From positions 182,740 through 246,739 of the forward strand of contig NZ_QNRK01000004.1 in the NCBI RefSeq assembly GCF_003315135.1: DNA of 64,000 nucleotides, read 5' to 3'. The notes beneath the pieces are model-generated. The model did no database searches. It was not told the DNA's origin and saw nothing but the letters and a program-made list of their open reading frames with translations. Source of the stretch: Roseiarcus fermentans. Lineage in GTDB: Bacteria; Pseudomonadota; Alphaproteobacteria; Rhizobiales; Beijerinckiaceae. Within the stretch, counting starts at the first letter, position 1, and each line of letters begins with the position of its first letter. Made by a program: the position numbers and the translations under genes. Shown here in pieces: positions 35,452 through 43,260 of this stretch.

Positions 35452-36426
35452 ATGAAAGCAGACCATCATCCCTTCGAGTCGCGTGGGCCGAGGCGGAGCG
35501 AGCGGCTGAGGCAGCGCGCCGCCTGGATGTATTTCGTCGAGGAGATGACCCAGAGCGCGATCGCCGACGCGCTCGGAGTCGGGCGCGTCACGGTGGTGCG
35601 CATGCTGGCGGAGGCCAAGGCGCTCGGCGAAGTGCGGATCGCGCTGGCGCGCGGCCACGCCGAACTCGGCGGGCTCGAGGCGGCGCTGTGCACGACCTTC
35701 GGCCTCGAGGAGGCGCTGGTCGCCCCGCTCTCGTCGTGCGACGCTGACGCGACCGCGCCGATCGGCGCGGTGCTCGGCGAATTCGTGTCGTCGATGCTGC
35801 GCAACGACATGAAGATCGGCCTGGGCTGGGGGCGCACGCTGAACCGCTCGCTCGAGCACCTGCGTGAGCGCTCGCTGCGCGGCCTCAACGTCGTGTCGCT
35901 GGTCGGCGGGGTGACGCACTTCGCCCACGACAATCCCGCCGAGTTCCCCTCCGCCTTCGCCCGGGCGTTCAACGCCGACTGCTACCTCATTCCTTCGCCG
36001 GCGATCGTCGACAGTCCGGCGACCAAGACCGCCCTGATCGAACGCTGCGGTCTGCGCGGCGTCTACGATTTCGCCAACGCGCTCGACGCGATCGTGGTCA
36101 GCGTCGGCTCGCTCGGGCCGGAGGCGACGATCGCCCGGTTCGAGCTGATCGGCGAAGCCGACCGCAAGGCGATGAGCGAGCTCGGCGGAGTCGGCGAGCT
36201 CTTGTGCAACGTCTACGATCTGGAAGGCCGGATCGTCGACCACCCGCTCAGCCACCAGGTGATGTCGGTGCCGATGGAGGCGGTGCGCGCGGCGCCGATC
36301 CGGGTGCTGGCCGCCGGCGGCTCGCACAAGCTCGCCGCCATCGAAGGCGCGATCAAGCTCGTGCGCCCGACCGCGCTGGTGACCGACGAAGTGACCGCGC
36401 GCCGCCTGACCAAGATCCCGGTGTGA
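35452..36426 (+). CDS. SorC/DeoR-type sugar-binding transcriptional regulator
   Basis: 324 residues from the ATG at 35452; a GTG at 35377 overlapping the TerC stop would add 25 residues that do not look like the family. N-terminal helix-turn-helix (RAAWMYFVEEMTQSAIADALGVGRVTVVRMLAEAKALGEVRI), then the phosphosugar-binding SorC domain (VGLGWGRTL-like KIGLGWGRTLNRSLEHL, LVGGVTHF, YLIPSPAIVDS, VVSVGSLGPEATIARF, GELLCNVYDLEGRIVDHPL, VLAAGGSHKLAAIEGAIK). Such proteins control sugar or polyol operons. No sugar genes are adjacent, so the target is not evident. Confidence 0.9.
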   Translation: MKADHHPFESRGPRRSERLRQRAAWMYFVEEMTQSAIADALGVGRVTVVRMLAEAKALGEVRIALARGHAELGGLEAALCTTFGLEEALVAPLSSCDADATAPIGAVLGEFVSSMLRNDMKIGLGWGRTLNRSLEHLRERSLRGLNVVSLVGGVTHFAHDNPAEFPSAFARAFNADCYLIPSPAIVDSPATKTALIERCGLRGVYDFANALDAIVVSVGSLGPEATIARFELIGEADRKAMSELGGVGELLCNVYDLEGRIVDHPLSHQVMSVPMEAVRAAPIRVLAAGGSHKLAAIEGAIKLVRPTALVTDEVTARRLTKIPV

Positions 36427-36682
36427 GGGGCGGCGGCGCCGGGAGGACCGGAAAGACGCCGCCACGTCCGGATGGCGCGGGAACGCCGCTGCACACCGGG
36501 CGTCTGAAAGCGATGCTGGCGGCGTCCCGGATCGGCGCGATCGTCGTGCCGCCCGTGCCGGCTTTCCATTCGAAGCCCGCCTCGCTCAGGGACATGGGCG
36601 GCTCCGCTCCACCATCGCCGGCGCCTGTCGCCAATCTCACTCGCAATTTTCGAGAGACGTCTGTCGATGACGATTCCGACGG

Positions 36683-37324
36683 TTACCCCATCATCACCTT
36701 GTCTATTCCGCCCGCAATGAACTTGAGCATCAGCGGATAGGCGTCATTCGGGTCGGCGCTGTCGTATTTGCCTTCGGAGATCGCCTCGACGCGACGAGTC
36801 GATGCGAAAATGCTCAGCATGACAGAGATGCAAAACACGATGGCGCGAATGGATTTCTCCGAGTCCGTCTGCCCATACATGTCTCTCAGCGTATCTGCGA
36901 ACATCCGCGCAGTTTGGTCGTAATGCTTTGTCAGCGTGGTGGAATATTTTGTCGAATGCGCAGTCTGGGCAATGATCTCGCCATAGTTCCGCCAGTGCTC
37001 GTCACCCGATCCGATCAGCAAGAGGAAAGGTTTGGTGAAGGCCTCGGCGAACTTGGTGAGATCCCGGCTGTCTTCGAGTATAAACTTGCGCAAATGCTCG
37101 CGGCGCGCCGAGTTGAGGGAGTCGCTTCGTCTCGTGATCACCTCCTCGATGAGCTGCTCCTTCGACGGAAAGTGATAGGTCACCAAGCTGAGCGCGACAT
37201 TCGCTCGCTTGGCGACCGCCCGGACCGGAACGCCGTCGAAGCCAAACTGGGCGAACAGTTCCTCAGCCGCGTCGAGGATGGCGATCCGCGCTCCGCCAGG
37301 ATTTTTCACCGATACTTTCGCCAT
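36683..37324 (-). CDS. TetR-family transcriptional regulator
   Basis: 213 residues from the ATG at 37324; an ATG 30 nt upstream (MREDASTGRV...) is also possible and has a better AAGGA-like site. N-terminal HTH: ARIAILDAAEELFAQFGFDGVPVRAVAKRANVALSLVTYHFPSKEQLIEEVITRR, the textbook TetR recognition region. The C-terminal ligand-binding part is all helical. It is the last gene of the minus-strand arm, downstream of the alpha/beta hydrolase, and is the obvious candidate to bind the two GAAC-GTACGTAC palindromes in the divergent promoter region of this catabolic cluster. GC content here is visibly lower than in neighbouring core genes. Confidence 0.9.
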   Translation of the reverse strand: MAKVSVKNPGGARIAILDAAEELFAQFGFDGVPVRAVAKRANVALSLVTYHFPSKEQLIEEVITRRSDSLNSARREHLRKFILEDSRDLTKFAEAFTKPFLLLIGSGDEHWRNYGEIIAQTAHSTKYSTTLTKHYDQTARMFADTLRDMYGQTDSEKSIRAIVFCISVMLSIFASTRRVEAISEGKYDSADPNDAYPLMLKFIAGGIDKVMMG

Positions 37325-37523
37325 AACCCGACCTGTTGATGCGTCCTCTCGCATATCCTTCATCCGCGAGCGGGAACGCAAGCGGGTCGGGTCGCAAGGC
37401 GCCGAGACCCAGTCGAACCTGTATGCGGCTGCGCGCTCGAGAGCCGCAGGAGGAGGCAGGCGGCCTGGACGGAAGACAAGGATCGTCTGCCAGGCCGCCA
37501 TCAACAGGGGATGCCTGTCGACT

Positions 37524-38756
37524 TTATCCTTCGCCGCCAATGCGCGGCCACCAGGAGGGCAAAGCGGTGCCGACGTCCATGGAGCCGTCTCGGCGAATAT
37601 ACGCGCGGAAATCGCGGTCCTTCGCGAGTTTGCCATCCAGCGCCTGCTTCAACCACGAGCGTCCCGCCCCGATCGCCTCCGCCATGACGCCGCCAAGCGG
37701 ATGAAATTCGCCCTCCCAATGGAGAAGATCCTTAGGCGCTTTGATACGCTCAAAAACCTTCAGGGCGTCGCTCACGCCCGAGAGTTCGTCAAACTCTCCA
37801 AAGCCCATGAGCACAGGGCATGTGATATCGCCAACGACATCGACGAGCGCCATCTTTGGCACGAACTCCCGGTCAAAACGGTCCTCGTCGTCATAACCGG
37901 CCATATACATGAAATTTCGTTTGAAGTTCGGCTGGGCGCGTTTAAATAGTGTTGATACGTCGCCATAGAAGCCCACAGTCGTGCCCGCCGCTTTGAGGCG
38001 CCGCTCGTGGGCGGCGGTGCGCAAGCCCCAATAGGCCCCCATGCTCACGCCCCAGAGCACAATACGGTCGGGGTCGATTTCCCGCCGCTCAATGAGGGTA
38101 TCGATGACCGCGCTCACCGCTCGTTCGTAGTTGTCCACTGTGACCTTCAGGCCATTGGTCAGTGTCTCACCCTGTCCCGGCCCCTCGATCGCCACCGCAT
38201 GGAAGCCTTGTGCGACGAAGTGGCGCTGCGCAACGTGAATCCACTCCTCCTTCACCATGTCCATTCCGGGAAGCAGAAGAACGAGAGGAGCAGGTTCGGC
38301 GCCCGCGGCCAGGTGCAGATGGGTTATGACCTTTCGGCCTTCAAACGGCGCCTCGACGCGCTCAATGGGCGTGGGGTTGATCTGAGAGAGCGCGTCGACG
38401 CAACGGCGTGCTCTCGCCGCAAAGCCCGCACGTCGTGGATCGTCCCCAAAATAGCTGTACTGCGCGCGGGCGAACGCCATGGATGCCCGCATGAAGAGAT
38501 TGGCGCTCGCATCATCATAGCCATGGCTGCGGTAAGACGTCGCCTTGCGCTCGAGCGCTTCGCCCAGTTCGCCCCAACCCTTGGGGATCATCGCGGCGCT
38601 GTGAACGTTCTTGAAAGCTTCGATCACATCGCTTCGCGCGTAGCCATGCTCCTGAAAAAAGCCGGCTATTTGCGGATGCAGGACATCGATCCCTCCCAGG
38701 GCGAGAAGATTGTCGAGCACCCATCCCTGGGCGACTCCCCGACTTGTCGTGATCAC
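37524..38756 (-). CDS. Alpha/beta hydrolase (dihydroxypseudooxynicotine-hydrolase / FrsA-like)
   Basis: 410 residues from a GTG with GGGAGG 7-8 nt upstream. A helical N-terminal domain of about 140 residues precedes the hydrolase core, as in 2,6-dihydroxypseudooxynicotine hydrolase-type C-C hydrolases. Catalytic triad candidates: Ser in LWGVSMGAYWG, Asp in MGFGEFDELSG, His in WEGEFHPLGG; the oxyanion loop is LVLLLPGMDMVKEEW. Convergent with nothing; divergent from the SMP-30/SDR/FAH/MDR operon and sharing its operators, so it should act in the same pathway, cleaving a C-C or ester bond. Confidence 0.88.
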   Translation of the reverse strand: MITTSRGVAQGWVLDNLLALGGIDVLHPQIAGFFQEHGYARSDVIEAFKNVHSAAMIPKGWGELGEALERKATSYRSHGYDDASANLFMRASMAFARAQYSYFGDDPRRAGFAARARRCVDALSQINPTPIERVEAPFEGRKVITHLHLAAGAEPAPLVLLLPGMDMVKEEWIHVAQRHFVAQGFHAVAIEGPGQGETLTNGLKVTVDNYERAVSAVIDTLIERREIDPDRIVLWGVSMGAYWGLRTAAHERRLKAAGTTVGFYGDVSTLFKRAQPNFKRNFMYMAGYDDEDRFDREFVPKMALVDVVGDITCPVLMGFGEFDELSGVSDALKVFERIKAPKDLLHWEGEFHPLGGVMAEAIGAGRSWLKQALDGKLAKDRDFRAYIRRDGSMDVGTALPSWWPRIGGEG

Positions 38757-38780
38757 AATAAGCCTCCCATCTTGTCATTA

Positions 38781-38797
38781 GAATCGTACGTACGTTC
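38781..38797 (-). promoter_or_regulatory. Operator copy 1 (GAACGTACGTACGATTC)
   Basis: Imperfect palindrome 26 bp upstream of the alpha/beta hydrolase start. It shares GAACGTACGTAC and the TTC end with copy 2 at 38928-38944. The position is where a repressor would block transcription of the minus-strand arm. The TetR-type regulator encoded in the same cluster is the likely binder. Confidence 0.7.
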
Positions 38798-38913
38798 CTA
38801 ACTATGGCCTGGATGGGGATCTGTCAATCCCGATCGAAACGTTGCGATCGAACGGTTGGGCACCGCTTGCCGCAATGAAACGGCCCACGCCGGAATCGAG
38901 ACGATAAGGCCTC

Positions 38914-38942
38914 TTTACAAAAAATCTGAACGTACGTACAGT
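38914..38942 (+). promoter_or_regulatory. Putative promoter of the SMP-30/SDR/FAH/MDR operon
   Basis: TTTACA at 38914-38919, 17-bp spacer, TACAGT at 38937-38942, facing the plus-strand operon. Operator copy 2 covers the spacer end and the whole -10, so a bound repressor would occlude RNA polymerase. The leader to the ATG at 39122 would be about 170 nt. Confidence 0.45.
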
Positions 38943-38944
38943 TC
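38928..38944 (+). promoter_or_regulatory. Operator copy 2 (GAACGTACGTACAGTTC)
   Basis: 17-bp palindrome with GAAC/GTTC arms around GTACGTACA. Centre-to-centre distance to copy 1 is 147 bp, close to an integral number of helical turns, so both could be held on one face of the DNA. Confidence 0.7.
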
Positions 38945-39121
38945 AATTGAAGTGTGCAAATGGTGGTCGAGCGAGGGCGAGTGGCGGCGAGCGATGTGGG
39001 GGCGACCGCCGAACGGGCGCCGAAGATGATCCTGAGCGCCGACGTCCCCTCACGGCGAACAAGGTCGACAAGACGCGTCTGCGCAAAGCCTGCGCGCGAC
39101 GAATTTGGAGAGGAACTGTCC

Positions 39122-40159
39122 ATGCGGCCTAACCCCATCGACGATTTCGAGGTCGATCTCGCAAGTCTGAAATCGATCGGCCGCGATCTGCACCGTCCCG
39201 AATGCATCCTCGCCGAAGCCGACGGCACGCTCTGGTCGGCCGACGCGCGCGGCGGCGTGGTGAGGATCGCAGCCGACGGCACGCAGACCCTGATTGCTCA
39301 GGGCGACGCCGTCCCGACGAGCGCGACCGAACAGTTCAAGCGGATCGTCAAGGAAACCCTGCCCAATGGCATGGCCTTCGCCCGCAACGGCGACATCCTG
39401 ATCGCGAATTTCGGCACCGATCGGCTCGAGGTCATGAAACGGACCGGCGAGAGCGAAGTCCTGTACGACAACGTCGACGGCAAACCGCTCGGGCGGGTGA
39501 ACTTCGTACTCCGTGATCGCCGGGATCGGCTGTGGTTGACCGTGTCGACACGCATTCCCGATCTGATCAAGTCGATGACCCCGTCAGTACGCGACGGCTA
39601 CATCGCGATGGCCGACGGGAAGGGCCTGCGGATCGTCGCGGACGGGCTCCATTTCACGAACGAGATCCGGTTCGACGCAAAGGAGGAGTGGCTCTACGCC
39701 GTCGAGACCTGCGGGATGAGGGTGACGCGCTTCCGAGTTGCGGCCGATGGCGCGCTGACCGAGCGCGAGACCTATGGTCCCGACAACCATGGCGCGATGA
39801 TCGACGGCATCGCGTTCGACAGCTTTGGCAACCTCTGGGGCACACATATCTTCACCGATCGCATCTTCGCGATCACGCCGAAGGGAGATCTGCGGATCCT
39901 TCTCGACGACGATCGCGGCTCCGAAGCAGGGCGGCAACTTCTCCGGGCTTACGCGGAGGAGCGCCTGACACCGGAGCTGATGCTCGCCTGCGGCGGGACG
40001 GCGGCGCCCTGGATGGCGAGCGTGACCTTCGGCGGCCCGGACCTGCGCAACGTCTACATCGGAAGCCTGCGCGGAACGACCATCCCGTTCTTTCGCTCGC
40101 CCATCTCGGGAGCGGCTCCGGTTCATTGGAAAACTGAAAGATCAGGAGGTTTTCGATGA
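39122..40159 (+). CDS. SMP-30/gluconolactonase/LRE-family lactonase
   Basis: 345 residues from the ATG at 39122, preceded by GGAGAGGAAC. Six-bladed propeller family of calcium/zinc-dependent lactonases and esterases. Family segments: RPECILAEADGTLWSADARGGVVRI, LPNGMAFARNGDILIANFGTDRLEVM, GKPLGRVNFVLRDRRDRLWLTVST, DGLHFTNEIRFDAKEEWLYAVETCGMRVTRF, GAMIDGIAFDSFGNLWGTHI. The metal ligands are expected in the Glu of PECI, the Asn of FTNE and the Asp of MIDGIAFD. First gene of the plus-strand operon; its stop overlaps the SDR start. Confidence 0.9.
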   Translation: MRPNPIDDFEVDLASLKSIGRDLHRPECILAEADGTLWSADARGGVVRIAADGTQTLIAQGDAVPTSATEQFKRIVKETLPNGMAFARNGDILIANFGTDRLEVMKRTGESEVLYDNVDGKPLGRVNFVLRDRRDRLWLTVSTRIPDLIKSMTPSVRDGYIAMADGKGLRIVADGLHFTNEIRFDAKEEWLYAVETCGMRVTRFRVAADGALTERETYGPDNHGAMIDGIAFDSFGNLWGTHIFTDRIFAITPKGDLRILLDDDRGSEAGRQLLRAYAEERLTPELMLACGGTAAPWMASVTFGGPDLRNVYIGSLRGTTIPFFRSPISGAAPVHWKTERSGGFR

Positions 40160-40938
40160 CCAGCGATCTGGGACTGGCCGGCAAACGCATCATCGTGACC
40201 GGCGCAGCCAGCGGCATTGGACTCGAGACCGCCCGCCTCCTGGCGAGCGAGGGCGCTGTCATGGTCCTCATGGATCGCGACCAGCGGGCGCTCGACGCCG
40301 TTGCGGACGAGCTTCGGGCCGTGGCCCATTTCTGCGGCGACGTCACCTGCGAAGCCGATTGCGAACATATGGGCACGGTTGCGCGAACCGCGATCGGCGG
40401 CCTCGACGGGCTGGTGCATTGCGCGGGCGTCAGCGATCGCGTCGCGAGGGCCTTCGACATCGACATCGACGAGTGGCAGCGGATCGTCGATGTGACCCTC
40501 CGCGGCGCCTTCCTCGCCTGCCGCGCCGCCGCGCGGGTCATGCTCGAACAAAAGAGCGGATCCATCGTGGCCTTGTCATCGATACGCGGACTGATCGGAA
40601 GCCCGCGCCGGCACGCCTACGGGCCGGCCAAGGCGGCCGTGTCGATGATGACGAAGAATCTCGCGTGCGAATGGTCGCTGAGCGGCGTTCGGATCAACGC
40701 CATCGCGCCCGGCTTCATCCGTACGCCGATGACCGATCGCCTCGTCGAGGACGGCAAGATCGACGAAAAGATCCTCGCCGATCGCACGCCGATGGGCCGG
40801 ATGGGACTTCCCATCGAGGTCGCCAGGGCGAGCGCTTTCCTCCTGTCGGATTGGTCCAGCTACATCACCGGGGTGACGCTGCCAGTCGACGGCGGCTGGG
40901 TCGCCTATGGCGGCGCCGGACCGGTCGCGACTCACTGA
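40156..40938 (+). CDS. SDR-family NAD(P)-dependent oxidoreductase
   Basis: 260 residues; ATG overlaps the lactonase TGA (ATGA) with AGGAGG upstream. Classical SDR: TGAASGIGLETA nucleotide motif, HCAGVSD (NAG-like), catalytic Ser in VALSSIRGL, Tyr/Lys in YGPAKAA, and INAIAPGFIRTPMT. The acidic residue in MDRDQRA after the second strand points to NAD rather than NADP. It ends with the PVDGGWVAYGGAGP consensus tail. Likely oxidises a secondary alcohol (cyclic alcohol or sugar acid) to a ketone in the pathway of this cluster. Confidence 0.93.
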   Translation: MTSDLGLAGKRIIVTGAASGIGLETARLLASEGAVMVLMDRDQRALDAVADELRAVAHFCGDVTCEADCEHMGTVARTAIGGLDGLVHCAGVSDRVARAFDIDIDEWQRIVDVTLRGAFLACRAAARVMLEQKSGSIVALSSIRGLIGSPRRHAYGPAKAAVSMMTKNLACEWSLSGVRINAIAPGFIRTPMTDRLVEDGKIDEKILADRTPMGRMGLPIEVARASAFLLSDWSSYITGVTLPVDGGWVAYGGAGPVATH

Positions 40939-40981
40939 TCGGCCGACCTCAACAGATTCATCGATTTTCGGGAGACAAGTC

Positions 40982-42034
40982 GTGAAACTGGCGACCTTTC
41001 AGCGGAACGGGGAGGCTAGGCCCGGCGTCGTCACCGCCGATGGTTCGGCGCTGGTCGACATCATCGCTGGGGCGGCGGCGCGCCATGGCGCCACGCCGCC
41101 GCCCCTCATGAGCGTCCAGGCGATCGTCGAGGCGGGCGATGCGGCGCTCGCCGACATTCGCGATATCGTTTCGTGGGCCGGCGCCGCGCATCGGGTCGAA
41201 CTGGCGGGGACGAAGCTGCTCGCTCCGATCCCGCGGCCCGTCCAGGTCCGCGACTTCCTCGCTTTCGAGAAGCACATGGTCCAGGCCTATGACGGAATCC
41301 GCCGGTTGCGCGCCAACCTGTCAAAAGATCCCGTAGCCTATATGGACATGATGGAGAGAAAGGGTATCCTGCGCGTGCCCGACGCTTGGTATGAAAACCC
41401 GCTCTACTATCGGGTCAATCCTGCCAACGTCTGCGGGACCGACGTCGACGTGCGGTGGCCGGCCTACAGCAATACGATGGACTTCGAGTTCGAGTTCGCC
41501 TGCGTCATCGGCCAGGGCGGCAAGGACATACAGGTTGCGGAAGCTCGCAGCCACATCTTCGGCTACATGATCTTCAACGACCTGTCGGCGCGCGACGAGC
41601 AAGCGCGCGCCATGCCGGGGCAGATGGGGCCCGGCAAGGGCAAGGACTTCGACAATTCCAAGCCGATGGGCCCCTTTCTCGTCACGGCCGATGAGATCGG
41701 CGATCCCTACGCGCTCAAGATGACCGCGCGACTCAACGGCGAAGTTTTTGTCGAAGCTTCCTCGTCGGAGATGAACTGGCGGTTCGAGGAGCTCATCGCC
41801 TACGTCTCTCAATCCGAGACCTTGGAGCCGGGCGAGGTCTTTGGATCGGGCACGGTCGGCGGCGGATGCACGATCGAAACGGGTCATACCGTCGCCGACG
41901 GCGATGTGATCGCACTCGAAATGGAGAAGATCGGCGTGCTGCGCACACGCTTTGTCGCGACAGCGCCCGACGGCGTCCGGCGGGTTTCGGTCGTGCCGCA
42001 CAACATCCAAGGCAAACCACCGGTCAATGCGTGA
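40982..42034 (+). CDS. Fumarylacetoacetate hydrolase-family protein
   Basis: 350 residues from the GTG at 40982 with GGGAGAC upstream. The FAH fold hydrolyses or decarboxylates beta-diketo or 2-oxo acid substrates with a divalent metal. Visible: PRPVQVRDFLAFEKHM, FEFEFACVIGQGGKDI with the metal-binding E-x-E, FGYMIFNDLSARDEQ, KGKDFDNSKPMGPFLVTADEI, and EVFGSGTVGGGCTIE. About 50 residues longer than minimal FAH proteins at the N-terminus. Third gene of the operon; it would follow oxidation by the SDR. Confidence 0.92.
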   Translation: MKLATFQRNGEARPGVVTADGSALVDIIAGAAARHGATPPPLMSVQAIVEAGDAALADIRDIVSWAGAAHRVELAGTKLLAPIPRPVQVRDFLAFEKHMVQAYDGIRRLRANLSKDPVAYMDMMERKGILRVPDAWYENPLYYRVNPANVCGTDVDVRWPAYSNTMDFEFEFACVIGQGGKDIQVAEARSHIFGYMIFNDLSARDEQARAMPGQMGPGKGKDFDNSKPMGPFLVTADEIGDPYALKMTARLNGEVFVEASSSEMNWRFEELIAYVSQSETLEPGEVFGSGTVGGGCTIETGHTVADGDVIALEMEKIGVLRTRFVATAPDGVRRVSVVPHNIQGKPPVNA

Positions 42035-42071
42035 GCGAGCGCGCCCCGGAAAGTGAAGGAATTGGATTTGC

Positions 42072-43076
42072 ATGGCTGGCAATAAGCAGGTCCGCGTCGC
42101 AGGGCGTCCGCCGGGCATCCCGCAGGCCGAACATTTCGAGATCGTCGACAGCGATATGCCGGCGATCGGCGCAGGCCAGATTCTGGTCCGTAATCTCTTC
42201 CTTTCGGTCGAGCCCGCCATGCGCGGCTGGCTGGTCGACAAGAGCAACTATTCCCAGCCGATCGAGATCGGATCGGTGATGCGCGCCCTGGCCGTTGGCG
42301 AGGTGATCGAGAGTCGCGCGCCGGGTTTCGCCTCGGGCGACCGGCTGATGGGCTGGTTCGGTTGGCAGGAGTTCGCCGCCGCCGCGCCGGATACGGTGAT
42401 CCGCAAGGTCGACGACACCGACCTGTCCCCGTCGCTGGCGCTCGGCGTGCTGGGCCTCAACGGCGTCACCGCTCTGCTCGGTCTGGAGAAAGTCGGCCGC
42501 CCGGTGGCGGGCGACACGGTTGTCGTCTCCACGGCGGCCGGCTCGGTCGGCTCGGCGGTCGGTCAGATCGCGAAGCTGCTCGGCTGCCGCACGGTCGGCA
42601 TCGCCGGCGGCGCGGAGAAGGTCGCAATCTGCCGCGACGAATTCGGCTACGATGTCGCGATCGACTATCGCACGCCAGGACTGGAACAGGCGCTCGCCGC
42701 CGCCTGCCCCGGGGGCGCGAACGTCTATTTCGACAACACCGCAGGCGCGATCAGCGACGCGGTCTACCGTCAGCTGGCGGTCTACGCCCGAATCGTCGCC
42801 TGCGGCACCGCTTCGGTGGCGTCCTGGGACCCGATTCCCACGGGTCCGCGCGTCGAGCGCATCATCATGACCAGGCGTGCGACGATGGGCGGCTTCGTCG
42901 TCCTGGATCATATGGCCGAGTTCAACGCCGCCAGCGGCCGGCTCGCCCAATGGGTGCGCGAAGGCAAGCTGAGGTATCGCGAGGAGATCGTCGATGGGAT
43001 CGAGCGTTGCCCCGGCGCGATCGCCGATCTCTACAACGGTCTCAATCTCGGCAAGCGACTGATTCGGTTGGTGTGA
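42072..43076 (+). CDS. MDR-family NADP-dependent alkene/enone reductase (zinc-less)
   Basis: 334 residues, AAGGA upstream of the ATG. Medium-chain reductase without zinc ligands, of the YncB/leukotriene-B4-dehydrogenase/2-alkenal-reductase type: RPPGIPQAEHFEIVD, NLFLSVEPAMRGWL, GVLGLNGVTALLGL, the nucleotide motif VVVSTAAGSVGSAVGQIAKLLG, and YFDNTAGAISDAV. Such enzymes reduce carbon-carbon double bonds conjugated to carbonyls. Last gene of the operon, suggesting an unsaturated ketone intermediate. The following gene is convergent. Confidence 0.92.
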   Translation: MAGNKQVRVAGRPPGIPQAEHFEIVDSDMPAIGAGQILVRNLFLSVEPAMRGWLVDKSNYSQPIEIGSVMRALAVGEVIESRAPGFASGDRLMGWFGWQEFAAAAPDTVIRKVDDTDLSPSLALGVLGLNGVTALLGLEKVGRPVAGDTVVVSTAAGSVGSAVGQIAKLLGCRTVGIAGGAEKVAICRDEFGYDVAIDYRTPGLEQALAAACPGGANVYFDNTAGAISDAVYRQLAVYARIVACGTASVASWDPIPTGPRVERIIMTRRATMGGFVVLDHMAEFNAASGRLAQWVREGKLRYREEIVDGIERCPGAIADLYNGLNLGKRLIRLV

Positions 43077-43260
43077 CGCGAACGCTTTCCTCTCGCTGTC
43101 CGCAGGGCGAAATCGATGGTGTCCAACAGCGGTCGCCGCGGCGCAGGCGCGACGACCGGTTCTCTATGGGCTGCGTGCTGGCCGTCGGGCTCGCGCCACG
43201 CGTGCGAGAGCGAGTCCTTCGGCGGCAGGGCTTCCTGACCGGCGCGCGCCGCGCCCGCCC

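Larger units (their letters stand above)
38757..39121. other. Divergent promoter region of the catabolic cluster
   Basis: 365 bp between the start of the alpha/beta hydrolase (minus) and the SMP-30 gene (plus). It contains two copies of a 17-bp palindromic operator and a promoter-like TTTACA-N17-TACAGT. A frame open from 38954 into the SMP-30 gene is present, but its first 56 codons look non-native and would start without a good ribosome binding site. Confidence 0.7.

Noticed and set aside
43077-43260. Small gene between the MDR reductase and hom
   Set aside because: Frames here are short, lack a ribosome binding site and read into known genes in the wrong frame.
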